This document shows positions 33,487 to 45,116 of a stretch of 64,000 bases of DNA, one piece after another. The position numbers and the translations under genes are program-made. The notes beneath the pieces are model-generated. The model ran no database searches. It was not told the DNA's origin and saw only the letters and a program-made list of their open reading frames with translations. The stretch is from assembly GCF_006494815.1 (NCBI RefSeq), contig NZ_CP041091.1:3672501-3736500 (forward strand), written 5' to 3'. Each line of letters starts with the position of its first letter. Positions within the stretch are counted from its first letter, which is position 1. The DNA is from Nocardioides sambongensis. Lineage in GTDB: Bacteria; Actinomycetota; Actinomycetes; Propionibacteriales; Nocardioidaceae.

Positions 33487-35858
33487 AGCACGAGATCACC
33501 TTCGAGCCCCTCGACCCCACCGACACCGCGCAGGTCGGCCTGGTGCACGACTGGGTCACCCACCCGCGATCGGTCTACTGGATGATGCAGGAGGCGAGCC
33601 GTGAGGACGTGCGCGCCGAGTACGCCCGGATCGCGGCCGACCCGCACCACGACGCCTGGCTGGGCCGGGTCGACGGCCGCCCCCTCTTCCTCGCCGAGAC
33701 CTACGACCCGGCACACGCCGACGGCCTGCGCGGGCTGCCCGAGCTGCAGCCCGGCGACGGCGGCATGCACGTGCTGGTCGCGCCGCCGGCCGGCACACCG
33801 GTGCCCGGCCTGACCACCGCGGTCTTCGACGCGGTGATGGCGTTCTGCTTCGCCGACCGCCGGGTGCGCCGGGTGGTCGTGGAGCCCGACGCGCGCAACG
33901 CGGCGATCCGGGCCAAGAACGTGGCGGCCGGCTTCACCGAGCTGCGCGAGATCCCGCTGCCCGGCAAGACCGCGATGCTGTCGGTCTGTGCCCGGGAGGA
34001 CTGGGACGCCCCCGACCTGGTCCGGCTGCCGGGCCGGGACGGCTTCGCGGTGCAGGCACCGGAGGTGCCGGCGGAGGGGGCTGCCGACGCGGCGGACCAC
34101 CTCACCCCCGCGCTCTTCGCCCGCGCCCAGCGCCACCTGGTGGCCAAGGCGCTGGGGGAGTACAGCCATGAGCGGCTGATCGCGCCGGAGCCGGTGGGTC
34201 CCCCGGCCGACGAGCGGTGGCGTCTGGAGGCCGGCGGGTCGACGTACACCTTCCGGGCACGGCGGCACCTGCTCGAGCACTGGGTGGTCGACCCGGGCTC
34301 GATCGAGCGCACCGTCGACGGCCGGCCGGCGCAGCCGGACGCCCAGGACCTGGTCGCCGAGCTGGCGCCGGTGCTCGGCATCCCGGACGCGCTGCTGCCG
34401 ACCTACCTGGAGGAGATCGCGGCGACCCTGGCCGCGGCGGCGTGGAAGCTGGCCCGCCGCGACGTGCCGGTCGCCGATCTGGTCGACGCCGACTACCAGA
34501 CCATCGAGGCGTCGATGACCGAGGGTCACCCGGCCTTCGTCGCCAACAACGGCCGGATCGGCTTCGGCCTCGACGACTACCGCGCCTACGCTCCCGAGGC
34601 GGGGCAACCGGTCCGGATGCAGTGGCTCGCGGCGCGCCGCAGCCTCACCGGCCTGCACCTGGGGGCGGGAGTCACCGAGGACCAGCTGTACGACGCCGAG
34701 CTGACCCGCGAGGTCCGCGACCGGTTCGAGCGGCGGCTGCGTGCCCTCGGGCTCGACCCGGCCGACTACCTGTACCTTCCGGTGCACCCGTGGCAGTGGG
34801 TGAACAAGGTGGCGATCACCTTCGCCCCCGACGTCGCCCGCCGCGACCTGGTGCACCTCGGGGCCGGCGCCGACGACCACACGCCGCAGCAGTCGATCCG
34901 CACCTTCTTCAACACCAGCCGGCCCGAGCGGCATTACGTGAAGACCGCGCTGGCGATCCAGAACATGGGGTTCGTCCGCGGCCTCTCCCCGAAGTACATG
35001 GAGGCCACTCCGGCGATCAACGACTGGGTGGCGCGGACGGTCGAGGCGGACGCCGAGCTCGCCGCCTGCGGCTTCGGGGTGCTGCGCGAGCTCGCGTCGG
35101 TCGGCTACACCGGCGACGCCTTCCACCGCGCGGCCACCCCGTCGCCGTACCGCAAGATGCTGGCGGCGCTGTGGCGGGAGAGTCCGGTGCCCCGGCTGCG
35201 CGACGGTGAGCAGCTGACCACGATGGCCGCGCTGCTGCACCGCGACGCGGACGGGGACGCGCTGGTGACGGCCTGGATCAAGGCCTCGCCGGTGGACGCC
35301 CACGACTGGGTGCGCGCCTACCTGCGGGCCTACCTGCGGCCGCTGGTGCACTGCCTGCTCGGCTACGACCTGGTCTTCATGCCGCACGGGGAGAACCTGG
35401 TGCTGCGGATGCGCGAGCACACCCCGGTCGGTGCCTTCTACAAGGACATCGGCGAGGAGGTCGCGGTGATGGGCGACGTGCCGCTGCCGCCGGAGGTGGA
35501 GCGGATCCGCGGCTCCTTCCCGCCGGACGTCATGGCGCTGGCGGTGCACACCGACATCTTCGATGGCGTGCTGCGCTTCGTCGCCGCGATCCTCGCCGAG
35601 GACGGGATGCTGGCCGACGAGGAGTTCTGGGCGCTGGTCCGCGAGTGCCTGCTCCAGCACCTCGCCGACCACCCCGAGTTGGCCGAGCGGGCGGCGTTCT
35701 ACGACCTGCTCCGGCCGACCTTCCAGCACAGCTGCCTCAACCGCCTCCAGCTGCGCAACACCCTGGAGATGGTCGACATCGCCGACCAGTCGCAGTCGCT
35801 GATCTTCGCCGGCACGCTGGACAACCCGGCGAGCGCGACCGCACCGGTCGCGACGTGA
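33483..35858 (+). CDS. Fused acyltransferase (DesC-like) and IucA/IucC siderophore synthetase (DesD-like)
   Basis: 791 residues. Residues 1-180 are a DesC/RhbD-type GNAT acyltransferase (VHDWVTHPRSVYWMMQ, RRVVVEPDARNAAIRAKN). From about 220 the NIS synthetase domain has EGHPAFVANNGRIGFGLDDY, YLPVHPWQWVNKV, SIRTFFNTSRPERHYVKTAL and the FerC-like tail MPHGENLVLRM and GAFYKDIGEE. The first domain adds an acyl group to the N-hydroxy-diamine; the second joins hydroxamates in an ATP-dependent manner. In classical des loci these are separate genes. Starts and ends overlap neighbours by four bases. Confidence 0.9.
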   Translation: MKHEITFEPLDPTDTAQVGLVHDWVTHPRSVYWMMQEASREDVRAEYARIAADPHHDAWLGRVDGRPLFLAETYDPAHADGLRGLPELQPGDGGMHVLVAPPAGTPVPGLTTAVFDAVMAFCFADRRVRRVVVEPDARNAAIRAKNVAAGFTELREIPLPGKTAMLSVCAREDWDAPDLVRLPGRDGFAVQAPEVPAEGAADAADHLTPALFARAQRHLVAKALGEYSHERLIAPEPVGPPADERWRLEAGGSTYTFRARRHLLEHWVVDPGSIERTVDGRPAQPDAQDLVAELAPVLGIPDALLPTYLEEIAATLAAAAWKLARRDVPVADLVDADYQTIEASMTEGHPAFVANNGRIGFGLDDYRAYAPEAGQPVRMQWLAARRSLTGLHLGAGVTEDQLYDAELTREVRDRFERRLRALGLDPADYLYLPVHPWQWVNKVAITFAPDVARRDLVHLGAGADDHTPQQSIRTFFNTSRPERHYVKTALAIQNMGFVRGLSPKYMEATPAINDWVARTVEADAELAACGFGVLRELASVGYTGDAFHRAATPSPYRKMLAALWRESPVPRLRDGEQLTTMAALLHRDADGDALVTAWIKASPVDAHDWVRAYLRAYLRPLVHCLLGYDLVFMPHGENLVLRMREHTPVGAFYKDIGEEVAVMGDVPLPPEVERIRGSFPPDVMALAVHTDIFDGVLRFVAAILAEDGMLADEEFWALVRECLLQHLADHPELAERAAFYDLLRPTFQHSCLNRLQLRNTLEMVDIADQSQSLIFAGTLDNPASATAPVAT

Positions 35859-37933
35859 GGATCACCCGGGACGCCCACGGTGTCCCGCACGTGGTCGCCG
35901 GCTCCCTGCTCGAGCTCGCGCGCGGGCAGGGGATGGCGACGGCGCAGGACCGGGCCTGGCAGCTCGAGGTGGAGCGACGCCGCGGCGAGGGGACCTGCGC
36001 GGAGATCTTCGGGCCCGCCGCCCTGGAGTGGGACCGGCTGGCCCGCCGCTCGCTGTTGGCCGACGGCGCACGCCGTGCCTACGCGGGTCTGGCGGCCGAG
36101 GACCGCGCGTTCCTCGACGCGTACGCCGCCGGCGCCAACGAGGTCCTCGGTGAGGCGACGGTGCCCGAGCTGACCCCGCTGCGGCTGCAGCCGGGTCGCT
36201 GGAGCGGGTGGACCCCGATCGCCGTCTTCGCCGTCCAGCACCTGCTCTTCGGCAATGTCGGCAACAAGCTGTGGCGTCACCGGTTGGCAGGGGCGAGCGC
36301 CCGAGCCGGCGCGGACGGTCTGGTGGACCTCTTCCGGATCGAGGGGCTGCCGGGTGGCAGCAACGCGGTCGCCGTGGGCGGCTCGCGGACCGCGAGCGGC
36401 CTGCCGATGGTCGCGGGCGACCCGCACCGGGTGCTCGAGGCGCCGGGTTGCTACGCCCAGGTGCGGCTCACCTGCACCGACCCGGCCGACTCCTTCGAGG
36501 TGGTCGGGCTGACCTTCCCCGGTGTGCCGGGCGTGCAGCACTTCGGCCACACCGGCGACGTGGCCTGGGGCGTCACCAACGCCGTGGCCGACGCCGAGGA
36601 CCTCTACGTCGAGGAGCTGCGCCGCGAGGGAGACGCGGTGCTCTGTCGCGGACCGCACGGCTGGCAGCCGGTGGGCCGGCGGGTCTCCCGGATCGACGTA
36701 CGACGCGGCGACGGCACCCATGACACGGTCGAGGTCGAGGTGGTGGTCACCGACCGCGGCCCCGTCGTGCTCGGCGACCCGGACCGCGCCGCCGACGGGC
36801 TGGACGCGGGTGCCGCGATCAGCCTGCGCACGCCGCCCTTCGTGACCGGCTCCTGGGGCTTCTCGGCGATCCCCGCCCTGCTGCGCGCACGCAAGACCGC
36901 CGACGTCACGGCCGCCTTCGAGCAGTGGGTGGCTCCGGTCAACAACCTGCTCGTCGCCGACCGCGCGGGCTCCGTCGAGCACCGGGTGGTCGGACGGGTG
37001 CCGGTGCGCGACGGCGTCGACCAGACAGGACGGTTGCCGCGGGGCGCGGACGGCCACCGCTGGACCGGGTGGGTCGAGGACCTCCCGGTGCGCCACGGCG
37101 AGCTGCTGGTCTCCGCCAACGACCGGGTCGACGACGCCTGGGCCCGGATCGGCGACGACTTCGCGCCCGCCTGGCGCCGCGACCGGATCACGGCGCTGCT
37201 CGAGGGCGCCGGGTCTCTGACCCCGACGCAGCTGGCGGCGGTCCTCGCCGACGTCCGCCAGACCGCCGGGGCCGGGCTGCTCGACCAGCTCCCCGACGCT
37301 GCCGCCGGCGCGAGCGACGGCGCCCAGGCGTTGGCCGCCGACCTGCTCGCCTGGGACCGCGCGATGCGCGCCGGGTCGACCTCGGCCGCCCGCTTCGCCG
37401 CGCTGCGGTCGGCGGTCACCGACCTGCTCCACGACGCGCTCGGGCTCGCCGCCGCCGACGGGTCCCCGCACGGGGATCTCTTCGCCCCGTGGTTCGACCT
37501 GCGCGGCCGGATCCGCACCGCGCTGCCCGCCCTGCTGGAGCGTCCCGAGGTGATCGGCGTCGAACCGGCGGCCCTGGTCCGCGACGCGCTGGAGCGCACG
37601 GCCGCCGCGGGCGATCCTCCGCTGGCCTGGGGCACCGCCCACGTCGCCGTACCGCTGACGCCGCACCAGCAGTTCGGCTGGTCCGCCCCACCCGGGGCCC
37701 CGGACCCGGTGCCCGTCGGCGGCGACGAGGAGTGCGTGCAGGCGACCCGGGCGCTCGGCGGCACCGGTGCCAGCGTGCACGGCCCGGTCGCCCGCTATGT
37801 GTGGGACCTCGGCGGCGCCAGCCGCTGGGTGGTCCCGCTGGGCGCGCACGGCGACGGCCGCTCCCCGCACCACCACGACCAGCAGCCGGCCTGGGCCGCC
37901 GGCGAGACCATCCCGCTCGAGGAGGACCTCTGA
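35855..37933 (+). CDS. Penicillin acylase-family Ntn hydrolase in the siderophore operon
   Basis: 692 residues from GTG 35855, overlapping the synthetase stop. The conserved nucleophile is Ser169 in LPGGSNAVAVGGSRT, where autoproteolysis would split the small and large chains; HFGHTGDVAWGVTNAVADAEDLYVEE and the AWGTAHVAV end are further family motifs. No signal peptide is present, unlike exported penicillin acylases or PvdQ. Located in the same operon, it may remove or exchange acyl groups on hydroxamates, or quench related lactones. Substrate is unknown. Confidence 0.83.
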   Translation: MRITRDAHGVPHVVAGSLLELARGQGMATAQDRAWQLEVERRRGEGTCAEIFGPAALEWDRLARRSLLADGARRAYAGLAAEDRAFLDAYAAGANEVLGEATVPELTPLRLQPGRWSGWTPIAVFAVQHLLFGNVGNKLWRHRLAGASARAGADGLVDLFRIEGLPGGSNAVAVGGSRTASGLPMVAGDPHRVLEAPGCYAQVRLTCTDPADSFEVVGLTFPGVPGVQHFGHTGDVAWGVTNAVADAEDLYVEELRREGDAVLCRGPHGWQPVGRRVSRIDVRRGDGTHDTVEVEVVVTDRGPVVLGDPDRAADGLDAGAAISLRTPPFVTGSWGFSAIPALLRARKTADVTAAFEQWVAPVNNLLVADRAGSVEHRVVGRVPVRDGVDQTGRLPRGADGHRWTGWVEDLPVRHGELLVSANDRVDDAWARIGDDFAPAWRRDRITALLEGAGSLTPTQLAAVLADVRQTAGAGLLDQLPDAAAGASDGAQALAADLLAWDRAMRAGSTSAARFAALRSAVTDLLHDALGLAAADGSPHGDLFAPWFDLRGRIRTALPALLERPEVIGVEPAALVRDALERTAAAGDPPLAWGTAHVAVPLTPHQQFGWSAPPGAPDPVPVGGDEECVQATRALGGTGASVHGPVARYVWDLGGASRWVVPLGAHGDGRSPHHHDQQPAWAAGETIPLEEDL

Positions 37934-38463
37934 TGACACCCACCACCACCGCCGTGACCGTGCGGCCCGTCGATCCCACCGCCGACGCCGACCTGCTGCA
38001 CTCCTGGGTGAGCGCGGAACGGGCCGCGTTCTGGGGGATGGCGGGGATGTCGGTGACGGAGGTCGCCGAGGTCTACGGCTGGATCGACGACCAGGACCAC
38101 CTCGCCGCCCACCTGCTGCTGCTCGAGGGCCGCCCGGTCGGGCTGCTGCAGACCTACGACCCGTTCGTCGACGAGATCGGCGGGTTCTACGAGCGCCGCC
38201 CCGGCGACGTCGGCGTGCATCTGCTGCTCGCCGACGACCCGGCGCGGGTGCGTCGTACCGCCGACGTGGTGGCGGGTGGGATGCGGTTCCTCTTCGGCGA
38301 CCCCGACTGCCGGCGGCTGGTGATGGAGCCCGACGCCCGCAACGCCGCCTCGGTGGCGCTCGCCGAGCGGCTGGGCGCCGAGCGTGGTCCCCTGGTCGAC
38401 CTGAAGACCTCGATCAGCGAGAAGCCGGCGCAGTTCTTCTTCATCCCGCGGCCGGAGCAGTGA
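37933..38463 (+). CDS. Second DesC-like GNAT acyltransferase
   Basis: 176 residues of the siderophore acyltransferase (PF13523-like) family: VRPVDPTADADLLHSWVS, LLQTYDPF and CRRLVMEPDARNAASVALAERLG align with the N-terminal domain of the fused synthetase upstream. Its start overlaps the acylase stop (TGATG). Two acyltransferases in one operon suggest two acyl donors, for example succinyl-CoA for internal units and acetyl-CoA for an end cap. That division is inference. Confidence 0.85.
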   Translation: MTPTTTAVTVRPVDPTADADLLHSWVSAERAAFWGMAGMSVTEVAEVYGWIDDQDHLAAHLLLLEGRPVGLLQTYDPFVDEIGGFYERRPGDVGVHLLLADDPARVRRTADVVAGGMRFLFGDPDCRRLVMEPDARNAASVALAERLGAERGPLVDLKTSISEKPAQFFFIPRPEQ

Positions 38464-38476
38464 GCCGGTGAGGTGA

Positions 38477-38500
38477 GTGAGGCCGTGAGGTTCAGTTGAC
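38477..38500 (+). promoter_or_regulatory. Candidate NnaR-type box and -35 upstream of narK
   Basis: GTGAGG (38477), GTGAGG (38485), then 4 nt and GTTGAC (38495-38500). The same three words with identical spacing precede nasA and the nasB-nirB operon. A further GTGAGG lies at 38468. TTGAC can be a -35 element. The narK start is 92 bases downstream. Confidence 0.55.
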
Positions 38501-38591
38501 GCAATGAAATCCCTGCGCCCATCGGCCCGTCACACCGGCTTCCCAGGATGAGGGTCATCCTCTGACCCCTGTCCCCGCCAGGAGCCCCGCG

Positions 38592-40097
38592 ATGACCCTC
38601 ACCTCACCCCCCGACAGCACCGCCACCGCCCCGCCGCAACGTCGTACCGGACGCTGGATCGACGACTGGAACCCCGAGGACGAGGCGTTCTGGGAGGCCG
38701 AGGGCTCCAAGATCGCCCGCCGCAACCTGATCTGGTCGATCTTCTCCGAGCACCTCGGCTTCTCCGTGTGGCTGATCTGGAGCGTCTCCTCGGCCTTCCT
38801 GCTCGCCCAGGGCTTCGAGTTCACCGCCCAGCAGCTCTTCTTCCTGGTCGCGATCCCCAACCTGGTCGGCTCGCTGCTGCGGGTGCCCTACACGCTGATG
38901 GTCGGCAAGGTCGGCGGGCGGAACTGGACCATGATCAGCGCCAGCCTGCTGCTGGTGCCGACGCTGCTCTTCGCGTGGGCGGTGACCAACCCGTCGACGC
39001 CGTACTGGGCGTTCTGCCTGATCGCGGCCACCGCGGGCTTCGGCGGCGGCAACTTCTCCTCGTCGATGGCCAACATCAACTTCTTCTACCCGACCGCGAA
39101 GAAGGGGGCCGCCCTCGGCCTCAACGCGGCCGGCGGCAACATCGGCGTCGCGATCATCCAGCTGCTGCTGCCGATCATCGTCGGCGGCGCCGGTCTCTTC
39201 GGGATCGTGCAGGCCTCCGACGGCGGCATCCACCTGGAGCGGGCCGCCTGGGTCTACGCCGGGCTGGCCGTGGCCGCGACGGTCGCGGCGTACTTCTTCA
39301 TGGACAACCTGGGCACCGCCAAGACCGACACCCGGTCGCAGCTGTCGGTGATGAAGAACAAGCAGACCTGGATCATGGCGTTCCTCTACATCGGCACCTT
39401 CGGCTCCTTCATCGGCTACTCCGCCGCGATGCCGCTGCTGATCAAGCTCAACTTCTGGGTCCCGGACCCCTCGCCGCTCGGCACCGGCATCTACTTCGCC
39501 TACTACGCCTTCCTCGGCGCGCTGGTCGGCTCCATCACCCGGCCCCTCGGCGGCTGGCTCGCCGACAAGTACGGCGGCGCGAAGGTCACCCTGGGTGCTT
39601 TCATCGGGCTGATCACCTCCACCGCACTGGTGCTGTGGACGCTGATGCAGCTGACCCCCAACCCGAACGCCAGCGTGACGATCGCCGAGGACAACAAGTC
39701 CTGGTTCCCGCTGTTCCTCTTCTTCTTCCTGCTGGTCTTCGCCTCGACCGGGATCGGCAACGGTTCGACGTACAAGATGATCCCGGCGATCTTCAAGACC
39801 GAGGCGTCGCGGATCGGCGAGCACGGCAGCCCCGAGCGGGCGGCCGCGGTGGCCAACTCCACCAAGCGGGCGTCGGCGGCGATCGGCATCATCGGCGCCG
39901 TCGGCGCGGTCGGCGGGTTCCTGATCCCGATCACCTTCTCCTCGCCGTGGGTGACCGCGCCGATGGAGGCGACGAAGACCGCGTTCCTGATCTTCACCGT
40001 GTTCTACATGGTCTGCGCGACCGTCACCTGGGCGGTCTACCTGCGCAAGCCGGCTGCCGCCCGGGCCGCGACGTCGTACGCCGGCGTCGGTATCTGA
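38592..40097 (+). CDS. narK: Nitrate/nitrite transporter (NarK-type MFS)
   Basis: 501 residues with 12 predicted membrane segments. Nitrate-transporter features include GGNFSSSMANINFFYPTAKKGAALGLNAAGGN, the nitrate signature glycine-rich helix region, and the second signature near RPLGGWLADKYGGAKVT. A charged N-terminus (DDWNPEDEAFWEAEGSKIARRNL) is typical of the actinobacterial NarK. It imports nitrate for the assimilatory enzymes encoded downstream. It is preceded by the shared nitrate box and followed by a perfect 21-bp hairpin. Confidence 0.93.
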   Translation: MTLTSPPDSTATAPPQRRTGRWIDDWNPEDEAFWEAEGSKIARRNLIWSIFSEHLGFSVWLIWSVSSAFLLAQGFEFTAQQLFFLVAIPNLVGSLLRVPYTLMVGKVGGRNWTMISASLLLVPTLLFAWAVTNPSTPYWAFCLIAATAGFGGGNFSSSMANINFFYPTAKKGAALGLNAAGGNIGVAIIQLLLPIIVGGAGLFGIVQASDGGIHLERAAWVYAGLAVAATVAAYFFMDNLGTAKTDTRSQLSVMKNKQTWIMAFLYIGTFGSFIGYSAAMPLLIKLNFWVPDPSPLGTGIYFAYYAFLGALVGSITRPLGGWLADKYGGAKVTLGAFIGLITSTALVLWTLMQLTPNPNASVTIAEDNKSWFPLFLFFFLLVFASTGIGNGSTYKMIPAIFKTEASRIGEHGSPERAAAVANSTKRASAAIGIIGAVGAVGGFLIPITFSSPWVTAPMEATKTAFLIFTVFYMVCATVTWAVYLRKPAAARAATSYAGVGI

Positions 40098-40105
40098 GGG
40101 TTGGC

Positions 40106-40164
40106 GCGCCCCATTCGGATTGGTCGGGAATTGCCCCAGATCTCGACCAATCCGAATGGGGCGC
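40106..40164. terminator. Perfect 21-bp hairpin between narK and gdhA
   Basis: GCGCCCCATTCGGATTGGTCG at 40106-40126 is exactly complementary to 40144-40164, with a 17-nt loop. It lies between convergent narK and gdhA stops and probably terminates both. The stem is much longer than typical. Confidence 0.78.
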
Positions 40165-40184
40165 CCTCAGACCGCCACCACCGC

Positions 40185-43804
<3,620 letters not shown>

Positions 43805-43811
43805 GCGCCCA

Positions 43812-43862
43812 CGACGAGGAGGTGGTCGTTCCCGAGCAACAGGAGCAGCCACTTCCTCGGCG
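43812..43862. repeat. Palindrome B1, left bracket of the second DUF559-type gene
   Basis: An 18-bp stem with three wobble pairs and one mismatch around a 9-nt loop, beginning 8 bases after the nasA stop. In reverse complement, B2 aligns with it over about 47 bases; both contain GGAGCAGCCAC and CCTCGG. No T-run. Confidence 0.78.
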
Positions 43863-43920
43863 TCGCCAAGGGGTGTGGAAGAGCCGCACACGAGAGTGAG
43901 TCTTCGGCGACGCTGGCCGG

Positions 43921-44970
43921 GTGAGGAAGCGGACCCGGCACATGAGTCCACCTGCCGTGGACCGACGCCGGCCCGGGCTGGTGTGGCCGGTCGCCATCGA
44001 TCCCGCCGGCATCACCGGGCCGACGCGTGCGCAGGCGCGCGGTCCGCACTGGAGGCGCGACGCCCAGGGGCTCTACCTCCCGACCGGTCTCGACCCCGAT
44101 CTCGCGACCGACCAGCGGATCGTCACCGCTGCCGCAGCCGCGCCGGAGGGAAGCGCCGTGACCGGGTGGGCCGCCCTGCGCTGGGCCGGGGTCCGGTTCC
44201 TCGACGGCACGGCGCAACGCCGGCCGCTTCCGGTTCCGGTCGCCGCCCCGGCCTCCGCCTATGCCGGGCGGCCGGGGACGCTGGTCAGCACGGCCGACCA
44301 CCTGCGCCGGGAGACGGTCGAGATCGACGGGCTGACGGTGGGCTCCGCGGCGTCCGCGACCGCGTTCGAGGTGATGCGCGCGACGACCCTGGTCCAGGCG
44401 GTCGCCGTGATCGATCGGGTCGCGGCCGCCGACCTGGCCTCCCTGGATGAACTGCGCGCGTTTCGGAGGACGCTGCAGGGGCTGCGTAACGTCCGACGCC
44501 TGGACCGTGCGCTGGAGCATGCGGTCGAGAACTGCTGGTCGCCGATGGAGACGGTGCTCCGGATGTGCTGGCACGAACGTGGCATCACCAACGTGGTCTG
44601 CAATCGCCCGGTGTTCGCGTTGGACGGCACGTTCCTCGGTACGCCCGACGTCCTCGACCTCGACACCGGCACGGCCGCTGAGTACGACGGGGCGCTCCAC
44701 CTCGCCGGACGGCAGCGGGCCACGGACATCCGGCGCGAGGCGACGTTCCGGCGAGCCGGCCTGGAATACGTCGAGATGGTCGCCGCCGATCTGCCCGACC
44801 CCGGTGGCTTCCTGCAACGCACCGACGACGCCCGCCGCCGTGCTGCCGGGCTGGTGCGTGGGTGGACGCTCACACCGCCACCGTGGTGGGTGCAGACGCA
44901 CGCCGTCGCGCTCCGACGCGGCCTGGAGCCCCGGCAGCGGGCGCGGTTCCTTCGATGGCAGGCCAGCTGA
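43921..44970 (+). CDS. AbiEi/DUF559-type protein inserted in the nitrate cluster
   Basis: 349 residues from GTG 43921. The N-terminal part (TRAQARGPHWRRDAQGLYLPTG, VTGWAALRWAGVRFLDG) is like AbiEi-type winged-helix proteins. The C-terminal part has TPDVLDLDTGTAAEYDGALH, giving the D-(x)n-ExD of PD-(D/E)XK nucleases, then a basic DIRREATFRRAGLEYVEM motif. It has no toxin partner and no link to nitrate metabolism, yet it splits nasA from its reductase. Palindromes B1 and B2 flank it. Confidence 0.72.
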   Translation: MRKRTRHMSPPAVDRRRPGLVWPVAIDPAGITGPTRAQARGPHWRRDAQGLYLPTGLDPDLATDQRIVTAAAAAPEGSAVTGWAALRWAGVRFLDGTAQRRPLPVPVAAPASAYAGRPGTLVSTADHLRRETVEIDGLTVGSAASATAFEVMRATTLVQAVAVIDRVAAADLASLDELRAFRRTLQGLRNVRRLDRALEHAVENCWSPMETVLRMCWHERGITNVVCNRPVFALDGTFLGTPDVLDLDTGTAAEYDGALHLAGRQRATDIRREATFRRAGLEYVEMVAADLPDPGGFLQRTDDARRRAAGLVRGWTLTPPPWWVQTHAVALRRGLEPRQRARFLRWQAS

Positions 44971-44978
44971 CGTCCACG

Positions 44979-45025
44979 CCGAGGATGTGGCTGCTCCGCG
45001 GTCGTGGGAGCAACCACTTCCTCGG
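44979..45025. repeat. Palindrome B2, right bracket of the second DUF559-type gene
   Basis: A 19-bp stem with two mismatches and a 9-nt loop, 8 bases after the DUF559-type gene stop. Its reverse complement is closely related to B1 (see B1). Confidence 0.78.
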
Positions 45026-45044
45026 GCTCGCCGTGAGCGTCACG

Positions 45045-45068
45045 GTGAGGCCGTGAGGAGTAGTTGAC
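45045..45068 (+). promoter_or_regulatory. Candidate NnaR-type box and -35 upstream of nasB-nirB
   Basis: GTGAGG (45045), GTGAGG (45053), 4 nt, GTTGAC (45063-45068), 48 bases upstream of the first ATG. It lies just outside palindrome B2, so it was probably the original promoter for this operon even before the insertion. Confidence 0.55.
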
Positions 45069-45116
45069 ACTTTCGTGTAACACACGACCCGGGGCACGAA
45101 ACGTCCTCCGCGTTCC

